A stretch of DNA of 64,000 nucleotides from Phallusia mammillata. Lineage: Eukaryota; Chordata; Ascidiacea; Phlebobranchia; Ascidiidae. This document shows, in pieces, positions 49,963 through 63,022 of the stretch; the stretch's first letter is position 1; each line of letters opens with the position of its first letter. Under the pieces are notes generated by a model. That model was not told the origin of the DNA and made no database searches. It was given only the letters and a program-made list of their open reading frames with translations. The stretch spans positions 45,383 to 109,382 of the forward strand of contig QLIY01000108.1 of the NCBI GenBank assembly GCA_003260075.1, in the 5' to 3' direction. The translations under genes were made by a program, and so were the position numbers.

Positions 49963-52900
49963 TTACTTGATTTCAGTACGGGTATCAACATCAGGGTGTT
50001 GTTGAGTGATTGGTGCATTGGAATGACCAGCACCAGGGTCATCTGGAGTGTCCACATGCTGATATGGATTGCGAGTCTGCTAAAGAACAGAGGTAATGTT
50101 TTGTAATGAACAAGAGTTTCGTGATTAAAATTTAAGTTTTACCCTTGGCACTTGATTTCTTGGCACATCTGCAGTTACTTGCGTCACAGATTGCTGCGAA
50201 ACAAAGTTTGATAATTATTCGTTACAGTTTGGTACACAAGATATGGATATGAAGAATAGCTTAATTGAGAATAAAATTGCCATTGAAGTCACATGAATTG
50301 AAGTAATCTTGTTACCAAAAGGTTTCGACTAAACGTTTGTGTGACAAGATAATAATGTTTTACGCAACTTTAAAGACAACTTTGTGATTACTTATGTTTC
50401 AAAGCTTTGGTACAAAAAATAGATTAATCCACCACACTATTTGACCAGTGTAGATCATTGTTCATTTATATCTAAATATGGAAACTGGTTCTCAAAGAAA
50501 CAGAATCAGTCAATATTACTCAAAAAAATATATTTCGGATGTTTCCATATTTAGAGATGTACCGTATTTTACGGACCATAAGGCACAACTTAAATCCTTT
50601 TTTTCCTCATAAATTAATCGTGCGCCTTATAAGCCCCCCCCCCCCCGCAATTTATTGACAGTGCGCCTTATAATCGGGTGCGCTTTATGGTCCGGGTCAG
50701 ATACAGCTCAATCGATTGATTCTAAGTTTATAGTTCATTTATCATTCTGAATAAAGTCTCTCTCTTTTCACAATTCAAAGCATATTTACAGACTGGGTGA
50801 TTTTCAGATGCAAAAATTTGCCATTACTTTAAATCTAATTAAAATACACCTCATTTGGAAAAGATACAACAATACACAAAGTGTGATTTAAAAATGTGGT
50901 ATCTAACCACATCATGATTCCGAGACAGTGTCAGCCACAAAGCCTGATTTTCAGCACCAAATATTTACCACCTGATTCGGAAAGACCCCCCCCCCCGGTG
51001 ATTTTCAGATGCAAAAATTTGCCATTACTTTAAATCTAATTAAAGTACACCTCATTTGGAAAATATACAACAATAGATAATGTGTGATTTAAAACAGTGG
51101 TATCTAACCACATTATGATCCCGAGACAGTGTCAGCCACAAAGCCAGAGTTTCAGCACCAAATATTTACCACCTGATTCGGAAAGATCTAACTTGACAAA
51201 CCAACGTCGTAAATGTGTTTGTTGAGGCCAAATAAGCCGAAATAACAGGAACTTGTTTTTAAACGAGGATTTCCACATCACTTATAAAAGTACAAACATG
51301 TCATAATAGCCAATGTCAAAAGTTATCTGGATTTGACAAATTAAGTAATCAAACTGTATTTTTTTAACAACTGGAAAATGTGTCTGTACGGTTGTATTAA
51401 GGAAGTTTACAGTGATTTAAATCATGCATATTGGTCGAAAAGCATATATGTGCTAAAAGGTATATATACCAGAAGTCTGGTGTCTGAGCATAACCTTATT
51501 GGAAGGAAACTAAAAAAAAACTTATTTAACAATTGTTATATAGTTGGAAAATTTTTGGACATCATTATTTGGTTGTAAATTCAGCAAATCTATTTTATAC
51601 ACATTAATATGCATAAGCCTGACATGATATGTTACATTTCCAAGATGGCGCAAAACAAAAATTATTTGATGACGGCAATTAAAACCCAATGTTCAAGAGT
51701 GTATTCATTTCTGTGTACAGGAGGTATTCACATCCATCGAGATAGGCAAACACAAGATTGCTATGTCAACAGTGCCTTTGTCTGGTTGCTACAATTCCAG
51801 GCAACTATAAAATTTAATAATAAAACATGGCAAAGTTTCCAGCAGTTTTGTGGACTATATCTGGGCTTCCATTAGTTCATCTACCATTGCAAAGGTCAAA
51901 ATATGTTTTTAAATTGCATTTCTGTAAGCTCTTAAAGTTGCTTATGCATAACTGCCCTGGTATTTATAGGTAGTGAAGCATTTTTAAAATGCCAATTTGG
52001 CTGGTGACAAAACGCTGCAGCTGTTTATGTCAGATTCAAGATGTTTTTTTCTCTCACTAATAACTGGGAACAACTGACAAAATAACAGTTTAATCAATTT
52101 TGAATTATATACCAATCATCCATGCAGGGTTCCAGCGCAATTTTTGTTTATAAATTCCATGACTTTTCCAAAACTTTTTAAGAACCCCCCCCCCCCCCCC
52201 NNNNNNNNNNNNNNNNNNNTTTTTAAAAACCCCCCCCCCCCCGAATTTCCATAACCTTAATCGAAAAAAGTCGAGCAATTCCCATAGTAAAACTAGAAAA
52301 AAGACTGATATATGTAGCCAATTTACCATACTTGCAACGAATATACAAACATTACGTAATTTGAAATTCATATCTCTATCTGGCTTTTTCAGGCGCCAAG
52401 TTCCATACTTTCTCAAGGACTTTTGCAAAAGTTGGCTTTTTTCAAAACTTTTCCAGGCCTTAAAAATACAAATTTAAATTCCATAACCTTTCCAGGTTTT
52501 CCATACCCACGGGAACCCTGTCCATGAGAGGATATCACATGTTAGACAACTTCTATACAATAACAGACTTATAAATAAAACATGTTTTAATGACCACTTT
52601 GCAATGTTTAAAACATGTTATGAGAAGCTAAAATTGCCATAAATCCTTAGAAAGTAGCTAAAGTAACTTTTCAATCGCAAACAAACAAACTATAAACCAG
52701 TTTAAGTAAGTCTGTAGATCAGTAAATTAGGTTTATAAGGTAGATATGGCAGTAACTACTTTCACTTCGAAAGCCCTATGTTGGTGCCTTGGCGCTTGCA
52801 GTGTTATGGTTTCCAAGAGCACAGAGAACAATGTTCAAGCATAATACTTGGGTACTTTGTATGTACAACTTAAAAGTACATCAAACTTAATGGGTCACGA

Positions 52901-55900
52901 CCCAAAGTTGGGTCGCCCGATAATTCTGTAGGGTCGCCTGTTTTTGTGACAATATACGATGAGTAGCGTTTTTTTTCAAACATTTCCCAGGGCTTCAAAT
53001 TGTTGCCTAATAATAATTTTATGACAACTTTACGTGACAATGGTTAACTCTGTTTGTGACGTCATAATGTTTATGTTAGCTCACTTTTGAGCTTTGTTTG
53101 GCTGATAATAATGCGCTGAACCAGCTAAACTTTAAGCTAAACGGAAATAATCGGTCGAAAAAACTAAAATTTGTTTGACAATTTAATTTTAAAAACTGGC
53201 ATAATATAAAATAGTAAGAATGCATGTCCATGGGTCGCGAGAAACCACAAAACAAAATTTTGGGAAGTATTTGGGTCGCGCCAGAAAAAGGTTGGGAACC
53301 ACTGTCTTACAGCAATAGCTCTAGAGGTGAGTATCAGTACCCAATTTGTGGACGGTTGCAAGAAAAAATTGGACACTGGATGAAAATTGCTAAAAGTTGC
53401 ACTGGAGTAAAAAGACACCGGGCAATTACTCAACTATCACAACGCTATTATCTGTGACTTAGGATTGTTGACAATTTTGTTTATTAAAGGAGATCACTTA
53501 ACTGTTAGGGGTATATATTAACAACAAAAAAGATACTGTACTAATATACAAAAAAAGATACTGTGAAATACTGTACTAAGGCAACATATATAACTGAGAA
53601 CGTTTCACCAAAATGCCCCTTTAAGATCAAATCCACACAAAAGCTAAAGATGCCATGTAGGCAAAGGAACCTAATAAACTGATACAACAGCATCAGGTTT
53701 GCAGAACAATTTTTTTAAACGTCAAAGGCAAAGCAATGTTTTTTTGGAAAATAGGCCTGTTCTAGGTGGCAGTTAATCCAAAGCAGGTACAGAAAAGTGG
53801 TGAATTTAAAAACCACCACAACACTATTATCTGTGCTACAATTTTGTTTATTAAGGGAGATCAGTTAACTGTTAGGGGTATATATTAACAACAAAAAAGA
53901 TTGTGAAATACTGTACTAAGGCAACATATATAACTGAGAACGTTTCACCAAAATGCCCCTTTAATATCAAAACGTCACAAAAACGAAAGATGCCACGTAG
54001 AAAAAGGAACCTTATAAACTGATACAACAGCATCAGGTTTGCGGACCATTTTTTTTTAAAGGTCATTGGTAAAACAAAGTTTTTTTGGAAAATAGACTTG
54101 TTCTAGGTGGCAGTTAATCCAAAGCAGGTACAGAAAAGTGGTGAATTTAAAATTTTAGGTTAAAACCAACAACAAAAAATCAAGCATCTTACCAAGGGTT
54201 TGCCGGACCAGTCAAATTCTGAATCGTGAGGGTAACCCTTGCGCTCATATAGGTCGGAGAAAAGTTTCCGTAAGTAATCATAATCTGGAGTTTCGAAAAA
54301 GTCCAGGTGCCGAACATAACGCAGGTACGCCGCCATCTCCTCTGTAAACAAAATTACAGAGGTTTAGTACATTTCCAAACACCAACATGACATAACACAT
54401 TTCAAGTGACAAGATTAAGTTACACTGAAGAACTATACACAAGGAAAATATGAAGATGGTAAAACAGCGTAAGGCAAAATACCACAGTAAGCAATTTGAT
54501 ATGACACAGACTTGACTCAGTTTACAAGTCAAATGATTCAACTGGTGACAGGAATTGGAACATATTTACAACAATATTTGTTGTTCTGACAGTTGGTGTA
54601 TAAAACATGTGCATTCAGAAATGTGACACCATAATTAAAGTATTGTAAGAGCAAAACAGCATGGTATATATATATACATGTTGATAAAACAAATACTTTC
54701 TTCCCATTTTGTTTGAGAATTAAAAAAATATTTTTATAGGATTTTAACAGCTTTAGTTGTACTGCTGGTTCAAAATTTACTTGGTCCAACTTCAAATGGC
54801 TATCAGTAAATAGAATTAAATTAAACCAAAACAATATCTGTAAATGAATATTCACATGCCATTTGTCTGTAATGCTATGTGTTCATATCCAATTTCTAAA
54901 ATAATCCCTTCAGAGTCTGTCAGATTTCCTGACATGTTTGTGAACGAAGACAACATTTTGAAAAAGCAAGAACACCATCATGGTAAATGTTAGAACATCA
55001 AAGAAAAGACATCTAAAAATACTCTTGTCACCATGTCTTGCGCCAATTAATCGCCAAATGGGCACTGGTTAGTGCTGTAATGGTCTAATTATAAGCCAAA
55101 CAGACAGAACGTGAGTTGTATAAACCTGTACCAAACATGTGCTGACAGCCAGGAAGCACATTCCCCCCCCCCTTAGAACATCAAAGAAAAGACATCTAAA
55201 AATACTCTTGTCACCATGTCCTGTGCCAATTAATCGCCAAATGGACACTGGTTAGTGCTGTAATGGTCTAATTATAAGCCAAACAGACAGAACATGAGTT
55301 GTATAAACCTGTACCAAACATGTGCTGATATCCAGGAAGCACATGAATCACTAATTGGATGGCTGCATAGCTATTAACTGGAGATATGGGGATGGTAAAT
55401 AAACAACCTCAAAACACAGGAAATTTGAACTTCATAATGACACTGATTCTGGGTATAGCTTATCAGCAGGCATATAAAGTAGTAGTACATCCGCTACTTG
55501 CTTTTTTTTGTTATTAAACCAAAAGTCTTCTAAAAAAGGAAAAATGATGAACAAAATTGGTAGTATCATGGCCACCCATAACATTTGGATGTACATGCAA
55601 CCCTTGAATAAAAACTACACTAAATCATGTTACAAATATTTACAGACCACCAAAAAGAACTTCAAAATCATTGCGACCAGTTACATTACATATATTTTAA
55701 TCTTGACCTTTCTTGCAAGTGTCAATTGATTATATTGAAGCAATACTGCCACTTTCAAGTAATGCCAAAGTATTTATGTGCCAGAAAGACATTATAAAGA
55801 CCTTTTTTCGGAACTAGTTATTTATTTTGCTGCTTGTTAATGCACTGTGGCAGTGGGTTATAAAGTAACAGCTAAACAAGGTATCAGACTGTTAAGGATG

Positions 55901-57410
55901 TCAGTATATGTGTCACCGAGCTAATCATGAGACAAATGGTGATGACATCAATTGGATGTGGTATGTTTATCTGCCTGAAACATGTCTAGACATAACCTGG
56001 CATCAAGTACCCTTTTCATCATCAATCAATCATGTTTACAAAATGCTAGCAAAAGTCATTTGACATTCTGAGATTTAATGCAGTTCAAGTCCAACAACAA
56101 GATCCAGTCGAACAGATATTTCTTATTATGATGTGCAAGTCCTAAAAATAGCCTAGCTAAATCTGTAAATCCTTTCCAAAGGAATTTTGTTATTTATTAT
56201 GTTTATCTTACGGTTTTGTAGAATGTCAGTTTTATGTATAAACCCCATAAATTCATTGACTGATTCTGTTACTAGGAAAAATTTTCTATTCCCGTGAACA
56301 GTGATTGTGGCCATACTGACTGTTGGATTGTCCAATACTTTTTCCAAAAGAAGCAATTACAACAAGTTTATGCCTTCATCTTATGTGCACAAACAACATT
56401 TTCTAATAATACCTGGGTGGTTTTCACAAAGCACATCAATGGGTGTCGACCTTTTGGTATCTCCAATCTTTTGGTACCTTTCTTTAAGGGTGTCGGCCTG
56501 TAGAAAGATTTTTTAATTAACTTTACGTACATGTTTATCTCAAACCAAATATGAACATCCAAAACAGTACTATTCATCATCAGAATTGTAACAGTACAAA
56601 GTGCGCACAAATAAAGGTGTAAACAACTGTTAGCCTAGTTACAAGCAACTAGGGGTGTGTCTCTGTGTTTAGTAACAAAGTATACAGTGGTTCGCAACCA
56701 TTTTCAATGCACACCTCACTTAACAATTCAAGGCATTTCATTCTTCCGTAATATATTATGTATATAGTAGATGCCAAACCATACAAAGATCATATAAAGT
56801 GGGTCTTTTTTCGCAGGTTATATTCCCATAGATGAAGTGTTTATTTACACACAACATAGACAATTCTTCCTCTTAAGTTAAAATCCCTGCGTGGGAACCA
56901 CTGAGTTATACGATCAAACACAAATACAGATAAGGCCTTATTTTCACTTACCTTCAAACCTTGCCAAGGTAAACTTCCCCTTAGGAAGTACATGAACATG
57001 TGACCAAGAGCTTCAAGGTCATCTCTTCGACTTTGTTCTTCACAAAAAAGAAAAAAAAGTTATTTCAATTGTAATCTACTATAAGCTGAGTGTGCTGACT
57101 GCCAATTGACTGAAAAACAACACAACATAAGGTAATGCGAGAAAATTTTAGGGGGGCCTTTCCAGGTTTTGGAAACATGCCATTTCTTCACCCTAGGGCA
57201 ATGGTTCCCAAACTGTGGGCCATGGCCCAGTACTGGGCCACGAAGACATTTTTAATGGGCCACAGCGCCATTTGAACAGATTCTACTGTTTTGTTATACA
57301 GTAGATATTAGGCGCTTTGTTTTGAAAAAGATAATATTTGCAAAACAATAATTATTTAGCAAGAAATATCATTGTCTCCCAACAATGGGTTTTAGCTGGT
57401 GGGTTGGAGA

Positions 57411-57494
<84 letters not shown>

Positions 57495-60400
57495 TAGTGC
57501 AATTTACTAAATAATAGCTGCAAATATGGCTAAATTTCTGGAGCATCTCATCAAAAACAATTACTAGAAACCATTTTGCCCGTTTTTGACTCTATTTTTC
57601 ATTTTTGTGCCCAAATTTACAGCACGTGGTGAGCCAAGAATCACTATTAAAATAGACATTTGGGCCACAGACCAAAAAAGTTTGGGAACCCCTGCCCTAG
57701 GGAATGACCTATACCAGATTCTACATATATATACAAGTTATGCAACCCATTGTTACACAATACAGCCTCATGGTTGCCGTTTCGTGTCCAAAATGATAGA
57801 GCGGATATAGGAAAAAACACATAAATTGCCTGATTTTTATGAACTGGAGAGCTTTAATGTAAGTTTGATGGCCGAATAGTTGGAACCATTTAATTTGGCT
57901 GATGTCATTTAAACCGAAAACAGGGGTGTAAAGACATGTGGTAAATCAATGCATATGAATGTGACACAGATGTTCACATTTCGAAATAAAAAATCTTTAA
58001 ACTTTGGCATGACTTAATATACACCTCAGCTAGTGTATGTGGCCCACATTGACCATTCCCGTCATGGACACAATACTACATCATGCAAAATGTATGAATA
58101 ATATCACAGTAACAGAAAACAAATTGTAAAAGATAAATTTTTAGTTCCCTAAAACAGGTTTGCAAACCCAAATGGGTATAGTACACAAATTTAAGCTAAA
58201 AATGCACTTTAATGGGCATATTTACCTTTTCCGAGATGGGTGTTGATGCTCATATACCGGGCAGTTCCAGTAAGGCTTTTGTGTTCTCGATATGGAATAT
58301 GTTTCTTTGTTTCAGGATCAATATATTCCTTTGCCAAACCATAGTCGATGATATTAATTGTTGATTGTTGTGGCGAGCTTATGCGACCAATAAGGAAATT
58401 TTCTGGCTTTACATCCCGATATATGAGGTGTTTCGAATGAACGTATTCTATTCTGGTTATCTGTAAATCAAGCAAAGAGTGTTTAAAATGATAAACCACA
58501 GTTGATATTATGCAGATAAGCTTCTATTTTAACATATTTACAAGTCATCATATGGCCAAGTGGGGATGTTTAATTTTTGCACCACATCAATGTGCAAGAC
58601 TAAGTATATTTAACAAATAGCACAAAGAGGGTATTTCATGTTGCAAATGTTAAGGTTAAACAAAAGATTATTAAACACTAGGGGCAAAATTTCCTATATA
58701 TATATATAAAAGCTTTCCTATATATTTCCAGTTTATATGTTTTATTTACCGATTTACTGTTCTAACCATTTGACCTACTATCATTATTGTTTTTTTTTCG
58801 TGAATGGGTCACAATCCAAAAATGGTGCAGTTATTTTTTAGATTCTAAAGGATTAGTAGAAAGAATCAAACCAAACTTAAAAGGTTTTGTCCATATTCAT
58901 TTTACATCATTATATTGAGATAAATTTACAAATGGGGCCAAACTTCATTTCGCAGGAGATAAAGTTGGCAAATAGAAATGGTTGCAAGCAAGAAAATCTA
59001 CAAGACTGATAACTTCCTGTTCATGCCATAGTTTCCTCTCTATTTTCCATTGCTTGTTTGCTATTTATTGGTTGTATGGAGTAAGGGGCTGATTTCAAAA
59101 CAATGCACCCATGAACTTGAAAATATTTTGCAACTATATGGCAAAAAATTTCTTGCATTAACAGTATTATATTGTTGCAGAAAGCGTATCAGCATTTAGT
59201 ATGTGCAAACTGTTCTGTTTGTAAAAATTGTTGAAAAAAGACTTCATCAGATTTAGTATTTTTGTAATAAGGTGTGCACTAGTAATTCACCAAACCAGCC
59301 TTAAAAGGCCAGTTCAAAACGCTTCGGCTGAACCTGAAATATCCATCATAATGGGTGTTTTGAAAAGTAAACCTTTTTTTATGATATTCCAAAATGCATT
59401 TTACAGTGTATATTGTACACAACCCCCCCAAAAAAAATTTAGTTTGTAATTTTTGGATGAAAACAGCTTTTTCCTGCAATAATTTAATTTGTGATGGCAA
59501 AAATATTTAGGCTTAGTTTTCACACAAACAAAAAAGTTCATGTTTGACCAAACTTACAAAGCTTAGCTGAAACTAAAACATCATCATAACCGCATATTCG
59601 GCTGAAATGTTTCAGGCAACCTATCCTTCAGTGTACACTAGGTATTAAATAATTAGAATTTTTTTTGCAATGTTGGCTATTTCAAAACAGATTAATGTGA
59701 TAGTTGCCCTTGCTTAAATTTTTGGCACAAAGATTACCATAAACTTTGTAAGTGAAACTAGACATTTAAACTTGGCCAACATGAAACAAATCATGATGAC
59801 GTTTTAAACAAAAGACTGCAGTGACTAACATATGCTGCTTGGCTGAAATCAACAGACATTTTAGGGCCAACGAGTCTGTGACTTAGTTAATGTGCAATGA
59901 CTGTTAAAATGTAGACTAAATGTAAATCCTGTATATATTCTGTGTAATAATTGACTATGTTTGGTTGATTCTTGCTTCATAACGGGACTGTTTGATAACT
60001 AATATTGGTTATCCGATAATTCACTGTTTTCTATGTTTGGCAACTCTTTTGTTATTATATTTAATATGTAAACAAGATGTTACACATTTCTAAACGCCCA
60101 CTCACATAATAAACTAAGCTGTACATTTTTTAGGTCTGCATATTATAACCTACTGGTTTGAAGTGTATGTACATACATGTGTATATAGTCAATATCAGTT
60201 TGTCTTAGAGCAGTTTCCAAACTTTTTTAACAACTCCCTCACTCAACTATTTAAAACATTTTCATTCCTCCCCGAAATACCACAAGTATATAAAAAAACA
60301 AGTAAAGATCATATAAGACTTGGTCTTACATTATCTTTAAAGGTCATATTTCCAGAACTTAAGTGTCTATTAGCAAACAACATGCAAAAATTTAACAATA

Positions 60401-63022
60401 CTTAACCCTTGAAGTTTTAAAACTCATCCTAGGTTGAAGACCACTAGCTTCAAGTATATCTATTTACCCTTGCTATACATGTAAGCAAATCTGACTGAAA
60501 AAACATGGTAATTTAATTTTACTTGAGCACAAAATGACATGTTTGTACACAGATACAGAAGAATTTTGTTAATTACAAAATCGCATGTCTAAGTTGCCAT
60601 TTTTTCCATGTAATTAACCACATTACATGGCTATTCCAATTCTTTTTCTCAACAAATTTGCAATCCACATGCAATTTCATAGAATGTGTACTTGCTATAC
60701 AACCAGATGAATCTATGTGTCATTTTCTACTTATGTTCACAACGTAATGCACAATCAGAAAAAAATGCAAAAACGTCCACCAAGTAATCCACAATCACAA
60801 GTAACATATATCTGATTGCCGTTATTTCACTATTACACCACAGAAACCTTACATTTGTGGTGCACAGTAACAAAAAAGAGTTTAACAACTTTTGGGCTAG
60901 TGGGGTAAAAACTGTGGTTACCAAGACAAATGAAGCAGATGGTACATCTACAGGGCCATTTTATCCAAATCCATTCAAAGATTTGATGCCAAAAATGCAT
61001 GGACAAACTTTATGACAGAAAAAAGAAAAAAAAATGGAAAAAAAACTTGAATTTAAGATATGTCCCCTTCAAAGAAGTGGACGTATAATAATTTTCTTTA
61101 AATATGACAAATCTACGTGTTACATACCAATTGAATTGCAATCATCAGAACAGTTTTCAGTGTGAAAGTTCGGTCACCCCCCCCCCAAAGATTTGATGCC
61201 AAAAATGCATGGACAAACTTTATGACAGAAAAAATAAAAAAACTGGAAAAAAAACTTAAATTTAAGAATTTTCCCCTTCAGGGAAGTGGACCAATAATAA
61301 TTTTCTTTAAATATGACAAAGCTAGAGTGTTACATACCAACTGAATTGCAATCATCAGAACAGTTTTCAGTGTGAAAGTTCGGTCGCACAAATCAAATAA
61401 GTCCTCAAGACTAGGTCCCAACAACTCCATCACCATGGCGTTGTATTTTCCACAAGGACCAAAGTAATACACTTGGGGAATTCCTTCTGCCATGAAGAAC
61501 AAATAGGGTCTGATTATATGGTGACAGGCTTAAGCTTTCATTGTATGTTGGTATAGAATAGAACCATTGGTTATTCATATATTTGTTGTTGTTTTGTACT
61601 GACCTATGTTGCCCAACAGCTTGTAATATCTGTATTCTAAATGCAGCTGTGGTGCCCTTGACTTCATTGGCTCCTGTAACGAGAAAATAGATTGCACAAA
61701 CCAATATGGCAAAGTAATTTCAGTACTGGTCAATTTTTGGCCATTTTAGTTTGCACATAGGTACATTGTTCTAAAGCAGTGATTCTCAAACGATACATAG
61801 TGTGTTTGGAAAGCAGTCAAGTGTCAGATAAGGAAAAAGTTATTTGATTAAATGGTCCTTAAAATTATGGACTGATTTTTTCATATTACTGCCGAAAATT
61901 CACCCGTAACATTTCATTTTATGAAGGTGTGCCCTTGGTTACAAAATTTTATAGCCATGAACTCTTTTCTGAGGAAAGATTGAATGATGCATAGAAACAC
62001 AAAGAATCAATTTAAACGAGGTTCTGGAGGTAATTTTTAGTGAAAGATTAGTGTCATAAAAACCAAGCAACAAAATTTATTGTTCAAAATCCGACAAGAG
62101 GTATATAAGGAAACAAATAAAGGTTAAGAACTTCTAAATGAAAACATTGCACATTCAATGTCTTTTACATAAAAACAAGTATTTGATAAAAAGAGCAACT
62201 TACCAATTTTATAGCAACATGCTCATTGTTGTATAAGTTTTTGCCTGTAATGTATAAGAAAACAATTATGCCTGGCTTTTATTGTAATATCTCTTTGTAT
62301 CTCTGTAGCTATATGAGTATTAACCAATAACCTAATTTCGACAGGATCCATTATGCCATGATCCTAAAGATTAGTGGTCAGAGAGACGGTTTAAAAGGTT
62401 AAAATGAGAACAAATCCAATTACCACTTAAACATACACCATGTTAATGTGAAACTAATCCCCTTACTGCTTTTAACAATTAAATTACATTCCTTTAATAA
62501 TTAACAGCTGCAAAGAAAATTGTATTTTACAGTAATAAACAGATGTGGGAACAAAATATGTTTAATATACGATATAAAATTGTCCAATAGACACTCCTTA
62601 TTACAGAAAAATAAGACTGGATACAATATATAATAGACATTAATATCATGAAATTAACAACTTGACAAAAAACTTTCAAAAACAGTTTAAAAACAAGTTT
62701 CAAAAACAAACAACAACCATTTGAACACTGACAGAAATTCAGGGTAAACACATTTTGTTTGAAACGGGCATAATGTGTGAAAAATTTGCATTAGATTTTA
62801 AACTTGTAACCTCTTACCTAATCGTAGCTCGCCGAAGTTTCCACAACCAATTTTCTTGCCAACACGAAAGTTAGGGCCCACCATGAGCATGCCTGTATTA
62901 GGAGTGGTTGTGCGAGTCCTGGCATCATTTACACCAGATCGACCACCATGGTGGCCACGGTCACGATGTGTCCGGGCGCCCGACTGGTCTCTTCGGTCCC
63001 CACCATTACCGCGCACTTGCAT
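49963..63022 (-). CDS. CSNK1G: Casein kinase 1 gamma
   Basis: Exons: 63022-62818, 62244-62204, 61673-61604, 61486-61338, 58460-58226, 57037-56952, 56497-56413, 54341-54193, 50193-50143, 50079-49967 (or to the TAA at 49963). The first eight give an exact frame of 340 codons. The start ATG is the first after an in-frame stop. Landmarks: [19 protein letters not shown] (glycine loop), VAIKL (ATP Lys, about residue 80), [12 protein letters not shown] (catalytic loop), [10 protein letters not shown] (DFG position, here DYG), [16 protein letters not shown], and HSNAPIT in the tail, typical of the gamma class. It is a membrane-associated Ser/Thr kinase known in Wnt co-receptor phosphorylation. The C-terminal cysteine cluster used for palmitoylation in relatives is not found. 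Exon 10 either stops at TAA after EIK or splices at the overlapping GTAAG to an exon I cannot locate. A linker exon between 50193 and 54193 may be missing. Confidence 0.96.
50560..50700. mobile_element. Small palindromic element (TTTACGGACCATAAGGC type)
   Basis: Left ACGGACCATAAGGCACAAC and right GGTGCGCTTTATGGTCCG are inverted repeats, and GTGCGCCTTATAA occurs inside. The centre is interrupted by a 13-C run at 50634-50646. Short palindromic elements with this signature are dispersed in many animal genomes. Confidence 0.7.
50780..51190. repeat. Direct repeat around a C-run, CK1 gamma intron
   Basis: About 190 bp starting GGTGATTTTCAGATGCAAAA and ending CACCTGATTCGGAAAGA occur twice, joined by C at 50986-50996, with scattered substitutions of several percent. 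Confidence 0.85.
52125..52520. mobile_element. hAT-like element in CK1 gamma intron, with a 19-N gap
   Basis: Ends CAGGGTTCCAGCG and GGGAACCCTG with TCCATG repeated at both borders. Internal CCATGACTTTTCCAAAACTTT-like stretches recur in inverted order toward the right end. The centre has C runs (52185-52200 and 52230-52242) on either side of 19 N. Confidence 0.7.
52890..53310. mobile_element. Worn hAT-type element in CK1 gamma intron
   Basis: The left part has GGGTCACGACCCAAAGTTGGG. The right part has GGGTCGCG and ends AGGTTGGGAACCACTG. This is the GGGTCGC family also seen at 6612 and 26223. The left border is not clean and no target duplication was assigned. Confidence 0.6.
53447..54150. 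repeat. Tandem duplication without a homopolymer join, CK1 gamma intron 8
   Basis: About 350 bp starting ACAACGCTATTATCTGTG and ending GTACAGAAAAGTGGTGAATT occur twice in direct contact, with indels and substitutions. Unlike the other duplications there is no C or G run at the boundary, so this one is likely genuine. Confidence 0.85.
54993..55345. repeat. Direct repeat around a 10-C run, CK1 gamma intron 7
   Basis: TTAGAACATCAAAGAAAAGA to CCAGGAAGCACAT is duplicated around 55163-55172 with few substitutions. Confidence 0.85.
56685..56903. mobile_element. hAT-type element in CK1 gamma intron 6
   Basis: Ends CAGTGGTTCGCAACCATTTTC and GTGGGAACCACTG, with imperfect flanking repeat (AAAGTATA, AGTTATAC). 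It shares internal sequence with 60205-60450 (GATCATATAA, and a GTCTT stretch before a purine-rich segment). Confidence 0.75.
57199..57694. mobile_element. hAT-type element in CK1 gamma intron 5 with an 80-C run
   Basis: Ends CAATGGTTCCCAAACTGTGG and AAGTTTGGGAACCCCTG, perfect 8-bp duplication CCCTAGGG, subterminal GGGCCATGGCCC. A homopolymer C run fills 57412-57491. Confidence 0.9.
60205..60450. mobile_element. Degenerate relative of 56685-56903
   Basis: Starts near CAGTTTCCAAACTTTTTTAAC and ends near AGGTTGAAGACCACTAG. The middle aligns with the element at 56685-56903. It lies in CK1 gamma intron 4. Confidence 0.6.
60950..61320. repeat. Dispersed repeat copies 2 and 3 around a 10-C run
   Basis: 60975-61100 and 61187-61320 are copies of the repeat at 50-200, joined across C at 61177-61186. 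One genomic copy with two assembled alleles would explain the pair. Confidence 0.7.
61128..61176 (-). pseudogene. Duplicated fragment of CK1 gamma exon 4
   Basis: It repeats the 3' end of exon 4 and its donor site (compare 61338-61384) with few differences and stops at a 10-C run (61177-61186). After the run the preceding intron sequence starts again. It is best read as two unmerged overlapping contigs and not as an extra exon. Confidence 0.7.
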
